Positions 1-11,602 of a stretch of 64,000 bases of DNA are shown piece after piece. The DNA comes from Letharia columbiana. Taxonomy: Eukaryota; Ascomycota; Lecanoromycetes; Lecanorales; Parmeliaceae. The stretch spans positions 310,001 through 374,000 of the forward strand of contig NW_023501061.1 of assembly GCF_014066305.1 (NCBI RefSeq). Reading direction: 5' to 3'. Under the pieces are notes generated by a model. The model was not told where the DNA came from. It ran no database searches and saw only the letters and a list, made by a program, of their open reading frames with translations. How positions within the stretch are numbered: the stretch's first letter is position 1; each line of letters begins with the position of its first letter. A program made the position numbers and the translations under genes.

Positions 1-860
1 GCTCGAAAGCTTTGTCGTAATCTCAATCGCTGTTGAGTTGTGGTGAACCGGAAAAAGACTTTTTTGGGTGGCTCAGACTCATCCCTGAGTTCACCACGCT
101 GCCACCTTGGAGGCTGTAGCCAAATAATGCTACCCGGCATTGACCGCCAGACATGAAGCCCGGGAGCGTGGCATCGACGGGTGTGGACTGTGAGTATCGA
201 CAAGGGCAGTATCAGAAGAAGGTTATCATCTTGAGCGTTCCCCCTTATTAATCTTTAACGGAAATTTTCAGAGTGTATGCCCAAACTGACGTGAGGACAA
301 TAGGGTTCAGCGCCTCAGACTGCCAGCTCTGCTGACAGCTTGCTTGCGGCTAACTTGTAGGTTTGAGTGTCAGAGTAGCTAGAGGAGTGACGGGAGGGGA
401 AGAGAGACACTTTTGAGTCTGATTAATTCAAGTACAAAGCAAAGAGGACAGGAAGATTGACGGAGGTCTGACAAGCAATCGAAATTTGGTATTGCAGTCT
501 TGACTCATCATTAGTTGGGTCTAAATTACAAGCAATGTTTGACGATCAATTCTGCATACTCATTTTGACTTTGAGAGTGCTTCGCGCAGAGAAAGAAAGG
601 AATGCTGCGCCCCGAATGACATGAATTGGCTACCATCAAAGAGTAAGCGGCCGTAACCGAGGAGCTCGTGCATGATCAGGCGAAGGAAGACGAAAATGAA
701 CCCGAGCCTGTCGTAAGGTCTTATGAACCAAAACTCCGTTGCGTACTCCACAACCCATCATGACCAGTAGGCTCGTAAGATGCTCCCAGCACATCCCAAA
801 CCACCATTTATCCACATCGAAATCATGAGAGCCGTCCAAGCGAAACAATCTATGGCCGTA
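1..860. other. No supported gene at the left edge
   Basis: Only short overlapping ORFs lie here. On the minus strand two of them (560-751 and 636-848) encode Trp/Phe-rich text that could be joined end to end, but no splice site connects them to the small membrane protein that stops at 861, so I do not call them. No RNA gene or repeat was seen. Confidence 0.4.
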
Positions 861-1428
861 TCAGTAGAGACTGAGATGCGGAACGGCCTCGAGGCTTTTT
901 GAGTTTCGTAGCAGGGTAGGCTTCGGGGGCATATTGAGCTCGATTTCTGAATGCGAGCTAGCCAAGGACCGTGTGAATGGAGATGGGAAGGCTCCGGAAA
1001 ACGTGGTAACCTCTTCCCAAGATACAGTGGTAAGAAGATCCAGAGGTGAGGTAGCTTCAACAGACTCAGCGTCTTTGGAGAAGTCTGAAATGGCGCTTCC
1101 AGGGTTCGACGTTGTCGGTGTTGATATTCCGCCAGTCAGATGGCTTTGGGAACATCCATGTCCAGGCCCTTCAAGACTCGTGATCGCCGGAACAGATGGT
1201 CTTGAGCCAAGCTCGATGTCTAAATGCCGTATGAGTATCGTCTATCACAATGGAAACTCGCGGGTGGGGACCTGAAAAGGTAGTCTGCTGACGGCAGCAA
1301 TGTTCGTGCCACAGCCGCCAAGCCCGATGACCCTGCCACACGGTGATGATGCTTATAACTGTGGCTGCAATACCAAAAGCGATGTTGATGATGATCTGAG
1401 ATTGGTTCGACGCTGCAGAGGATGACAT
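861..1428 (-). CDS. Small single-pass membrane protein, hypothetical
   Basis: Two-exon model: exon 1 is 1428-1272, intron 1271-1220 (GT..AG, 52 nt), exon 2 is 1219-861, giving 171 aa. The N-terminus MSSSAASNQSQIIINIAFG runs into one hydrophobic helix (about residues 10-31), followed by a basic, Trp/His-rich stretch (QGHRAWRLWHEH). The rest is Ser/Thr/Pro-rich, low in complexity and probably disordered. The join is supported by phase and because exon 2 then stays open to its stop. Short proteins of this build (one helix near the N-terminus, then a disordered tail) are common and uncharacterised in filamentous ascomycetes, often near accessory genes; that is general knowledge and gives no function. 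No catalytic motif is visible. The alternative is that only exon 1 is translated, running on to 1171. Confidence 0.5.
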
Positions 1429-1920
1429 TTTTAAGAGGAATTCAAAACCAAGGTAGATTTCTTCACGAGGGAGACAACTGATGAGACACCTCTATCATTG
1501 GCAGAGAGGATCTCCCAAATACGTTCGTCCATCGTGACCTGCACGAGGCTGAAAGTTGGACTGGGAGATGAGAGGGTTGCCATGGAGTGCAGTAATCGCC
1601 ATGTGATCTAGTATTGCAAACCCGGTCATGAATTGATCCCAAACACTCCTGGCGTCTTTTGCGTTGTGCGTTCCAGTAAGATCAACCAATAAACGTTTCA
1701 ACAATGGGGCATCCTGCAAGTTGAGAAGTTCTGTCGCGTACGCTTATGAGGCCGCAGAATGCGCCAAAGTGGTACCGCAAGCTAAAAATTTCGGGCGGGG
1801 AGGAACCATAGATATGTTCTGCACGCTCTGCACCGCTGCAGTGCAGAGCCTGCAGAATTCTGACGATACTGCATTGAAGGTTTAGCTGCCGACGGCTGCC
1901 TTAATCCTGGACGTAAATCC

Positions 1921-2201
1921 TCAGGAATAAAAAATCTGGGGTAGGTGTTTGACAGTCTCAGATAACAACGATATATGCGCATATGTAACGACAAATTGAT
2001 TTCTGAACGCATTGACCATGTGGTTCAGTCGATCGCTGCATTGCAGAGACTTTGGTAATCCATCAGCGCGAGCAAGCTTGTCTTCCGTTGTTGCCTGTTG
2101 TCTTCGGCACTCGGTTGCGAGACCAGGTCGAAGGCAAACAGGGCGCCATTCGAGATGCGCAACGTTCCCAATCTGATAAGCTTGTCTTGCGCTTTCAGAC
2201 C
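1921..2201 (-). other. Possible relic exon of a helical protein, frame-broken
   Basis: On the minus strand an acceptor-like TCTTCAG ends at 2202. The frame that follows encodes an amphipathic-looking stretch with IRLGTLRISNGALFAFDL, ending in a stop near 2025. The neighbouring frame then continues naturally with NHMVNAFRNQFVVTYAHI and ends at 1921. Together they read like one helical domain broken by a single indel. I do not recognise the family and cannot find a start. This may be a pseudogene fragment or chance. Confidence 0.2.
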
Positions 2202-2549
2202 CTGAAGACATATGCAAATATTCGCAGCGGAGTCTTAGATCTTGAGAGACTGATTGGTTCGCGATGTATAAACTTCGCACATCAGGGGCCGAGCAGTCTT
2301 GAATTTTGGTTCTGCTACCGATGGTGAAAGCGTCCAGGAGGAGTCACGTCAAGCGCACGTCGAGCTCAGGCATTTCTTTCCAGCCGAGCAGAGCTTCCTC
2401 ACCGAATCTTTAGACGAAGGGTCTGAAACGTACCGCACGCGTCTCTTTGGTGGGTGGGTCCAGCATCCGATTGGGCACAAAGCAGATCTTGATGTCTCAG
2501 ATATCTCTGAAAGATGAGTACGCTTAGATGCCTAACGCCAATCCCAGGG

Positions 2550-3093
2550 TCATCTTGCTCCACCACAAAATCCTGTTGCAGCCGCTGCTAGACTTGACCC
2601 CTTTTTGATCGAGTCGTTGTTGCCCCGCTCAATCTCCTCATGAATTCGTAGCTCTGCACAGCCCCGTTATATTAGCATCTACGATGAACCCTCAGCAGTC
2701 GAACCAGGAATGCCCTGGCTCCACAGAAAGGCGCTCAAGCCTGGCACATAGGATTTACGCACGGTATCTTTGCTCCTGAAGTTTAGACCCCGTGACCTGT
2801 TCTCCCTGCACAACATTCTGCCTCAATATACGCGCTACCTCCTTCGCTTCGAGCACCTTTTGCTCAGCCTCGGTGCTGGAAGGGGAGAGGAAGCGATTCT
2901 GATCGAACTTCGAGCGCGCTTCGACACGGGCGGCCGAGAGTGTCCGGAGATCGCCTGCAAAGATATTGCACGTGTTAGACGTCTAACAATGTAATTGGAG
3001 TCCCGAAAGTCATGGATTGTAGGGTTTGAAGCAAGTACCCTGAAATGCAACCTGGGTGGATCGAAGGACGTGACGATATGCTGCCAGGGCCAT
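2550..3093 (-). CDS. MZM1: Complex III assembly factor MZM1 (LYRM7), LYR family
   Basis: Three exons: 3093-3039, 2954-2763 and 2653-2550, with GT..AG introns 3038-2955 and 2762-2654, giving 116 aa. The protein starts MALAAYRHVLRSTQVAF, matching the AYR/LYR signature of the small LYR family. It continues with VEARSKFDQNR, a KEVARILRQNVVQGEQV block and a C-terminal RIHEEIERGNNDSIKKG. These blocks in this order are those of Mzm1/LYRM7, which binds the Rieske iron-sulfur protein in the mitochondrial matrix before its insertion into cytochrome bc1. The length fits the family (about 110-125 aa). The start is the only Met that places the LYR motif at the N-terminus. The gene is divergent from zuotin, with 278 nt between start codons that must hold both promoters. 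The ORFs on the opposite strand here are shadows. Confidence 0.85.
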
Positions 3094-3371
3094 TGGCAAT
3101 GAAGAAGAGCTTGCAGATGAAGAGCTTTATGTTTGACGCAATACAAATCTTGTGACCAAATGGTTGATATAGCCAATGGAGGCAGTGTGCGGCCTAGGTT
3201 GAGTGAATGAGGAGATGCTGTAAGTCGATGATTTTTATGAGCGACTCTGGACCGGGAGCGAGGGGACGCCTTGCAAGGATTAACTCCCGTTGCCAAGAAG
3301 TTGCTTAGCGGCGGAAACTGGTATTCAAAAAAAGCTGAGGTTCGTCAACAATAATAACAATACTATCAAGC

Positions 3372-4838
3372 ATGGCTGCTGTTCATTTTTCGCTACCTCT
3401 ACCTGTGCTGCCCCAGGGTTGGGCAGGTGAGAAAGATTTCAAATCGATTGGCCAGCTTTCATCTGCTACACAGCGCAACATTGAGCCTGTGGGACCTCAT
3501 TTTCTCGCCCACGCACGAAGAGTCAGTCAGCTCCCATTGATCGCTTGAAAAATGATAGCTACTCCGAATTCTGACCTTGTAGCAGAAGCGTCACCAACGT
3601 ACCTTTTCTGAAGACGATCGAATTCAAGCTCAAGAGAGCGTTAAGAAGGTCGAGGACGATGATGTTGGAGAGATTAGCGAGCCCGAAGACCCGCTGATGT
3701 TACAGCGTGACGCGAAAGACTGGAAGGTATTCCCTCCATTCATTCATGTGTCTCACGAGTGTTCCACCACTCACTTCTACCACCGCAGGGACAAGACCAC
3801 TACGCCGTACTCGGCCTTTCCAAGCATCGCTACAAGGCTACAGAAACCCAGATCAAACGCGCCCACCGCAAGAAGGTTCTTCGCCATCACCCCGATAAGA
3901 AAGCAGCCGCTGGCTCCTCCGAGGATGACTCCTTCTTTAAATGCATACAAAAAGCCACTGAAATCCTCCTCGACCCTGTCAAACGCCGTCAATTTGATTC
4001 GGTAGACGAGGCTGCCGACGTCGAACCTCCGTCTAAGAAGCAAGCCCAGAAAGGTAACTTTTTCAAGCTATGGAACCCTGTCTTTGTAGCCGAGGGGCGC
4101 TTCAGCAAGACACAGCCCGTTCCAAGACTGGGAGACGATAAGAGCAAGAAAGAGGAAGTGGAGGAATTCTATAATTTTTGGTACAACTTTGACAGCTGGC
4201 GGTCTTTCGAATATCAGGATGAGGATGTACCCGATGACAATGAGAACCGAGACCAGAAGCGGCACGTTGAGCGAAAGAACAACAATGCAAGAAAGAAGAA
4301 GAAGACTGAGGATACGACGAGGCTAAGGCAACTGGTGGACGACTGTTTAGCCGGCGACGAACGGATCAAGCGGTTCAAGAAGGAAGAGCGAGCCGGTAAA
4401 GACAAAAAGAGACTGGAAAGGGAAGCGGCGGAAAAGAAAGAAAAGGAAGATGCGCAGAAAGCGGCCGAAGAGAAAGAACGGCTACGAAAAGAAACAGAGG
4501 AGGCCTCAAAGGCCGAGAAAGCCGAGGGCAAGAAGGCCAAGGAAGCTGCCAAGAATGCTATGAAGAAGAACAAGCGAGTGCTGAAGTCAAGTGTGAAAGA
4601 CGCCAACTACCTGCTTCCTGCTGGACAAGAAGCTGGCGCAAGGAGGGTCGATCAAGTACTGAACGATGTCGAAGCTGTCATGGCTAAGATTGATGCTGAG
4701 GAGATGGCTAGCTTGGCGGGCAAGCTTGGCGGAACGAAACTTGCGGAGGAGGTAGGGAAGGTCTGGAGCGAGGAGGTGAAGAGGCTTGTTGAGGCTGGGA
4801 AGGTCAACGACGGAGAGTTGAAGGTTATGGGGACCTGA
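3372..4838 (+). CDS. ZUO1: Zuotin, ribosome-associated J-domain co-chaperone
   Basis: Three exons (3372-3521, 3583-3726, 3789-4838) give 447 aa; both introns are GT..AG and fall between codons. The start at 3372 (MAAVHFSLPLPVLPQGW) gives the usual zuotin N-terminus, which includes the Ssz1-binding segment. The J domain covers about residues 99-170, with the essential HPD in RHHPDKKAAAG, then the zuotin homology region (FYNFWYNFDSWRSFEY). A highly charged Lys/Glu helical region (about 235-370) corresponds to the ribosome-binding middle domain, followed by a short helical C-terminus. Known role: with Ssz1 it forms the ribosome-associated complex that stimulates Ssb Hsp70 at the exit tunnel. It lacks the SANT domains of animal MPP11, as expected for a fungus. 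It is convergent with DID2 downstream. Confidence 0.95.
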
Positions 4839-5219
4839 TTCTCAACTGCGTTTAGGACAGAGAATTTCTGAAAGTGACATTACCGCCTTGGGCCCATGAA
4901 GCTGCGGCATGAATACAATCTGGGCGAAGAGGCGGGCTAATATCAAGTTGGCAGATTGCTGTCACGTTCCATGAGCTCCAGATAGACTTGGATGGGCCAC
5001 GCATGGAAAACATCGACCCAAGTCGGCCCCGCTTCCATTTCCCGGTGAATGTCCGTCATCGCCAACCCTTGTGGGCCTACCATTTGCATCATAGAAGCAT
5101 AGACTTCTCCAGCTGTAAATGTTCTCCGTGAAGACCCCGCCTCGTTATGCCTTCATTTTCCAGCCCCTGAAACGCCCAACACCATCCCTCCCCCAATCCA
5201 ATCCGATTCCCCAACCGCC
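4839..5219. other. Convergent intergenic region between ZUO1 and DID2
   Basis: About 380 nt between two convergent stop codons. No ORF of note and no repeat. It presumably holds both 3' ends; no clear polyadenylation signal was identified. Confidence 0.5.
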
Positions 5220-6023
5220 CTAATTCCTCAACGCCCTCAACCTCTCCCCCAACCCCTCTTCCCTCTCATCCTCCGCCCCAACCTTCGCGGCCGGCACCCC
5301 CGTCTCCGGCGCCTTCATCTCCGCCCCCAACTCCACCCCCGCCTCATCCGCGACCATATGCATCAGCTTATCGACGTCGTCCTGCGGCGTTCCGACGGCG
5401 GTGGCGGACGACGTCGCGTTCTCGTAGTAGCCGGTCGCGACGTCCAGGTCTTCGAATTGGGTCTCGAACTTGTCCATCACGGCGGAGATCTGGGAGATTG
5501 TGAGATCGCGCGACTCGAGAGATGGGCCGATCTGAGCGTTCCAGCCTCACCTTTTCCAAATCCATGGCTTTCATGGCGCCCTCCATCCCTCGGACCACGC
5601 CCGCCATGCTGCCGGTGACTTGCCGCATCGTCACCGCCGTCTGGACCCTGCTGGCGACGGCGTCTATCCGCGAGCCCAACCGGAGGAGGTTGAGCTTCTC
5701 GTTCTGCTTCCGGATCGCGTTCTGGGCGTAGATCTTGGCGATGTCGGGGTGGTTTTGTTGTATCGCCTGCGGGTAGAAGCGGCGGTTAGCCGGCAACGGT
5801 TTGGAGGAGGAGGAGGAGAGGGAAGGATTGGGACCTTTTTGAGCTTGTTCTTCTCTGCTGTCTCGTCTTTGCCCGCTTTGGCGGCTTGCCGGTTCAGTTG
5901 TTTTGCTGTGAACTAGGTTTAGTTAAGGTTGAGATTAGCAGTTTCTTGACTGTTCCGCAAGAGAACGTGCGCATGGGCTCCCCACACCTTCAAATTGAAC
6001 AAGCTCTTCTCGAGGCTGCTCAT
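5220..6023 (-). CDS. DID2: ESCRT-III associated protein Did2/Vps46 (CHMP1)
   Basis: Four exons on the minus strand: 6023-5988, 5912-5835, 5766-5551 and 5489-5220, giving 199 aa. Introns are 5987-5913, 5834-5767 and 5550-5490, all GT..AG. The protein begins [20 protein letters not shown] and contains the strongly conserved [20 protein letters not shown] and [20 protein letters not shown], the core of the CHMP1/Did2 Snf7-like helical hairpin. The C-terminus ([11 protein letters not shown]) is the MIT-interacting motif that recruits Vps4. Known role: late ESCRT-III subunit at endosomes that controls filament disassembly and multivesicular body sorting. Length matches the family (about 200 aa). 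Exon 1 codes for only 12 residues, so an ORF-only annotation would choose a wrong internal start. Confidence 0.95.
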
Positions 6024-6802
6024 GATGTGGGTTGGATCTGAGGTGGTAATACAGGGTCGGTTCTGTGAGGTAGTGGCGGTAAATCGAGGTAGACAGATTG
6101 GACGAAATTTTTAGGTAAGATGTGTTGAAGATCTTTTGTACAGTTTGGTAAAGAATCGCTTGTTGTGCTGAGCTTGGTAGACTGCCTGCTCGTCACTTGT
6201 GACACTGTAAGGCTGAGATACTGTTCTGAACTAGCGTTTTATTCGCCCGGGTCTTGCCCTAATCCAGTCGACCCCACGACCCACGGCCGATATCTCTTTT
6301 GGTAGCATTCTGCAGCAGTCTGGGATGGAAATGCCTGTGTTACCCTAGAAATGTACCTTTATGAGTCTATGTCTTTAACGAAACACCTCAAACCTCATTC
6401 TCCCAGGTCAGGAAGAGGCACATTCTATGTATGATTTACCCAAGAAAGACTCCAAATCCGTGGTCCCGAGCCCCATTCCTATGCACCTGTTGAATGCGAT
6501 GCATCGCTAGATTGCAGACAACATCCATGCAGACCACTTGTTGAAGATGGTCATAAGCAGATCCCAATGGTATCAACCCTTCTCAAAACACCTATTCAAA
6601 TCAAATACTCGTGATCAAGTCGTGTCATCCAGGTATGCTTCCAGAGATAGTCGTAGTTGTAGTCGCTAGCGCCATTGATTAGAAACCGGTTCATACCTTC
6701 AAAGAAATGGTGCGTTGACAGGCGATGTCCAACCCAAAACCCTGCCATCGTAGGGATTGTGACCTCGTGAATGAGAGGTGCTCTGGCGACCCTCGAAGGA
6801 AT
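6024..6802. other. Intergenic region between DID2 and GCV2
   Basis: About 780 nt. It holds the DID2 promoter on the left and the GCV2 3' flank on the right. Only short ORFs without a recognisable product are present, and I see no repeat. Confidence 0.5.
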
Positions 6803-9800
6803 TTATGTCGGCGATGGCGCCGCGGCCCCAGTCATTCCATCAATAGACTCGACAGGCCCACAAGAACAGAACAAATTCATGTCACCGTAAGCTGGAGTCC
6901 TGTTAGTCTACTACATTCAACCATTCACAATACCTCACTCACCATCATCGACCCTCGTAACACTGGGCCAAAACTTTTTCTCTTTCAACCATGGCAATGG
7001 ATAAGCCGCCTTCTCCCTTCCGTAGCTTCTCTCCCACTTCTCTCCCACTAGCAGGTCTTGCAAAGGATGAGGCGCCATCTTCAAAACATTGCCTTGTCTC
7101 GGCTGCTCACCCTGCTCTACAGCTTTGATCTCTTTGCGAATTTCAATCAATGCATCACAGAACCGGTCGAGCTCAGCTAAATTTTCGCTTTCAGTAGGCT
7201 CGATCATAAGGGTGTTAGCCACAGGCCATGACATGGTGGGTGCATGGAAGCCGTAATCTTGCAATCGTTTGGCCACGTCGATGGCTTCGATACCAGCAGA
7301 TTCCTTGAAAGGACGCACGTCGAGGATGAACTCGTGGGCACAGCGACCGGCAGCGTTGGTATAAAGGATCGGGTAGTGGGGCTTGAGGCGGGAGAGGATG
7401 TAATTAGCACTGAGGAGGGTGATTTTGGTTGCATGTGTAAGGCCACGACCGCCCATCATCTTGATGTATGCCCAGCTGATTGGCAAAATGCCCGCGCTGC
7501 CCCATGGTGCTCCACTGACTGGCGCAATACTCTTCTCTCCCCCAGTCTTGATCAAAGGGTGGCCTGGTAGGAAAGGCGCTAGATGAGATTTGACACCAAT
7601 AGGGCCGACGCCAGGTCCACCACCACCATGCGGAATGCAGAACGTCTTATGGAGGTTCAAATGGCAAACGTCGGCGCCAATCTCTCCAGGCGAGCAGAGA
7701 CCGATCTGCGCATTCATATTCGCTCCGTCCATGTAGACCTGCCCACCGTGAGCGTGGACTATCTCGCAGACCTGCTTTACCTCCGGCTCGAAGACTCCGA
7801 ATGTGCTAGGGTATGTGACCATAATTGCACCAAGCTCTTCGCTGTATTTCTCGCACTTGGCCTTGAGGTCCGCTATGTCTAAATTCCCAGTGCCAGTCTC
7901 GCATTTGATAGTCACTACACGCATCCCACACATAGCAGCACTTGCAGGATTTGTACCATGGGCAGACACAGGTATAAGACAGATATCACGCTTCTTGCCT
8001 GGCTGCGTTTCCTGGTATTTCCGGATCACTCGAAGACCTGCGAACTCGCCTTGAGCGCCTGAATTAGGCTGCAGTGAGACCGCATCGAAGCCAGTGATTT
8101 CAGCAAGGTCTCGTTCGAGTTCGTTTATCAAAATTGTATATCCTTTGGTCTGATCTACTGGCACGAATGGATGGATTGAAGAAAATTCGGGCCACGAAAC
8201 CGGTATCATCTCGGTGGTAGCGTTGAGCTTCATCGTACAGGAGCCGAGTGGTATCATAGAGTGAGTCAAAGACAAATCTTTCGACTGTAAATGGTGGATG
8301 TAGCGCAGGAGCTCAGTCTCCGAGTGATGAGTGTTGAAAACAGGATGTGTAAGATAAGTAGACGTTCGTTTGAGAGTGGAAGGAACTCCTGCAAGCTCCG
8401 ATGCCGAAAGCGACAGATCTGAGGCGATCTCGTCCACTGACGCAATGTCGCTTTCAGATGTCGACGCCGCTTTCGCAAAGATTGCCAGGATATCTTCCAA
8501 GTCTTGATGCTCGACCGTCTCGTCTATCGTGACCCCAAGCCTGGCGTTGTCCAGAATTCTAAGATTGATGCCGCTTGTCTCTGCTGCATTGGCGGCGATT
8601 TCCGGAGCACGTCCAGATCCTACCTCTATGGCTATGGTGTCGAACAATGCTCGACTGTCTTCACCCTTTCCTTGAGCGCCAGTGCTGAATCCAAGCCTTC
8701 GGACACCCTCCTCGAGAATGCGAGCACCATTGACGGCTTTTTGGGCGATTTCTCGGAGACCACTTGGGCCATGATAGACGGCATAGAAAGCGCTCATATT
8801 CGCAAGGAGAGCTTGAGCAGTGCATATGTTACTCGTTGCTTTCTCACGCCTTATGTGCTGCTCCCGAGTCTGCAGGGCTAATCTCATGGCCTTGTTTCCC
8901 AACCTGTCTTGCGACACACCAATCAATCGGCCAGGAATTTTCCTCTTATATTTGTCTCCGCATGCAAAGAACGCAGCATGAGGACCTCCGTATCCAAAAG
9001 GAACGCCAAGACGCTGTGCATTCCCAAATGCAATGTCAGCGCCGAACTCTCCTGGAGGTTTCAAAAGGGTAAGGGCCAGTAAATCAGTGGCCACGCTTAA
9101 CGTAGCTCCTTGTCCATGTACAACATCTGCAAGGCCTTGGAAGTCCTCAACGCCACCCTCCGTGTCTGGATACTGTACCAGCACTCCGATCAAGTCCTCT
9201 CCTGTCTCTTTAACATTCGCACAATTTTTCTCTAAGATATCTGCAACAACAATCTTAATACCGAAGCCGTCCGCACGGGACTCTAATACTGCGATTGTTT
9301 GGGGATGGCAGAGGTGGGAAACCAGGAAAGTCTTGTCCGGCCGCTTCTGCCGGGTGACTGGCAAGGCGTTCATCGAAAGGGTCATAGCTTCTGCTGCAGC
9401 GGTAGGCTCGTCGAGTACCGAGGCGTTGGAAATTGAAAGAGCTGTTAGATCGGTCACTACTGTCTGGAAGTTCAGCAGCGACTCCAACCGTCCTTGACTG
9501 ATCTCGGGCTGATAGGGTGTATAGCTTGTATACCATCCTGGACCTTCCAGCACATTTCTCTTGATGACCTCTGGCACTTTTGTCCCAGCAAAACCGCACC
9601 CAATGTAACTCCTCATAACCTTATTCTCTTTTGCAATCTTCCGCAATCGTGCAATCAGCTCTGTCTCCGAATAGCCCTCGGGCCTTGAATCAAAAGCTGG
9701 GCCATTGATGTCGATATCTTTGGTGCTCCGTATGTTCACCGGAAGGACCTCTTTGACAAATGCGTCTAGATTCTGAACCGGCGGATCCAGGGCTCCAAGC

Positions 9801-10051
9801 ATACGTTGAGCATCGCTTGACGAAGGTCCAATGTGCCTCCGTGCAAACGAGTCGAGTGGATCAAGTATGGATTGACGCTGGACGCCATTGCTTTTGTCTG
9901 CGGCGGAGCTTGTGTAGAAAGGTCTTGTTGATGCCCGACCGGCACGTATTGCAGCTTTCAGACATCCTGAGCAAGCAGTCCGGGATGAGAGGGTGGAGGT
10001 AGTGGTAAGTATTCTATGGTGCAGAAGCGTCTTCCCAACTACGAGGCGCAT
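6803..10051 (-). CDS. GCV2: Glycine dehydrogenase (decarboxylating), P protein, mitochondrial
   Basis: Two exons: 10051-6943 and 6891-6803, with a 51-nt intron 6942-6892, giving 1065 aa. The PLP-dependent P protein decarboxylates glycine and passes the aminomethyl group to lipoyl H protein in the mitochondrial glycine cleavage system. Visible features: a basic, Ser/Thr-rich presequence; FARRHIGPS at the start of the mature domain; the N-terminal half with GCGFAGTKVPEVI; and in the C-terminal half the PLP-lysine motif NLHKTFCIPHGGGGPG (Lys near residue 803), then SYGREKAAYPLPWLKEKKFW. The second exon supplies the conserved C-terminal AYGDMNLFCSCGPVES; reading through the intron would end early at DDGE. 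Length fits (about 1000-1060 aa). Confidence 0.96.
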
Positions 10052-11602
10052 TTTGAGGATGATGACAGCGCCTCCAGCTCGCTGTTTCTAGACGTGTTGT
10101 TACACCATGACGATCAAGGCGAACGATTGGTAGATTCAATATTTCGCTTGGTGGGCGGTTGAGTTGAAATTTACTTGGTACTCTACGCAATTTGGAATAC
10201 ATATATCCGCAGAACATAATTCTCGATTAATGAGCAATTGATTTGCCGATATCGCGGAGCGGGATAAGCTTATCAGTTAAATACAGCTAGTTTCATGCCA
10301 AGACTTGGTATTGAGGTATCTTGGTATCTCAATTCGTTGGGACTTGCCGAGCCATCCGAAAAATAGGCTGGACATTGGACAGCAATGAGGGCTAAGGTAC
10401 TGTAGGTTTGAAGTCTAGTAAATCAAGATCAGTAAAGATACATCGTGACTGAAAATCGACTTATTCAGTTCGTTGTAGTGATGCTGCAGATCTCTACATT
10501 CACTTTTCCCAAAGCTTTTCTTATCCTTGTGCCACCATAGTTAGAAGGCCCTTGCCCTACATAAGAGCAGCCTCTGCCAATGAGTCAAGTCTGAGGCAGA
10601 AACAATAAGTAGCTATACTAATTTCGCCGGTTCATTTTCAACCGGTCCCATTTGCTAAAATTTGGTGATGCTGGTCTGAGTAGTTCAGAAACGCGTGATT
10701 CGCCTCATACCTCGAGCATCTGACCACAATCTATGCTTCGTGAGACCGAGTTAATGTAGCTACGTCCCGTCAACTACAACGCTTGCAAACGCAACGCGAG
10801 GCTCGATATCCACGTGCAATCTGAAATATTTTCTGGACGCTAATAGAATCTGATTACAATCTTCAGGGTTGTTCTCCACCTTGTCATTGTCATTTACACG
10901 GCGAGGCATTTGCAGAGAGTAGAAAGCTGAAGAAGAAAAAAGACGGTCGTCAGGCGGTCCCATTTCGTAATTGACATTGGGAGAAGTATGGGCTGTGCAG
11001 CTCAAAAACCTGCTCTGGAGGTGTTGCAAGGTTCGTGTAATCGGTTGCCTTCCTGTAGGTATCCGTTGTGGCGCCAATACATTTCGACCAGGTGGATCGG
11101 GCGTCTGGCAAGTACAATACTCCCTCCGTATTGCTTTGTCGAGTCTTCCATCGGCAATTTTCAGGCAGCCGGAACTCCAGCTCCTTTGACTGACATCTGC
11201 CTTTTGATGGGTTTATTCTTCGCTATCAAACAAGCTTTTCATAGAGTTGCCTCATGAACCAACTTGGATACCGCCAAATCGCTCTTTTTTACTTTCAACA
11301 GATGAGCCCAGAAGAGGTGACAGCGTGATTCCCATTGGCCCTGTAGCGAGCAGGGATATGACAGGTGCCGGCATGACCGTCACTGAAGCCTGTCAGTAAA
11401 TACCCATCTCTTGTTCGATATCTCTGTGTTCTTAATTTTACTGGGCGCAGACCCTGCTTATGAAGCAGTTCCCCGAAGCTTTATCGATTTCCTGCGGAAT
11501 TTTGTATCTACACGCAACCAGAAACCCGAATGAGAGGCAAGCTACTCCAGCGAAGTGCGACCTTTCCATCCGATGTGTATTGGATTGGCTAACATCTTCT
11601 AG
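10052..11602. other. Intergenic region upstream of GCV2; no supported gene
   Basis: About 1.5 kb. ORFs at 10760-11077 (-) and 10988-11257 (+) overlap each other and match nothing I know. An upstream exon of the DUF6594-like gene may lie near 11450-11580, because the exon starting at 11603 follows a good branch site and acceptor (GGCTAACAT..TCTAG), but I could not place it. Confidence 0.4.

Noticed and set aside
4214..4606. Ser/Phe-rich minus-strand ORF opposite zuotin
   Set aside because: It is the shadow of the Lys/Glu-rich coding strand of zuotin.
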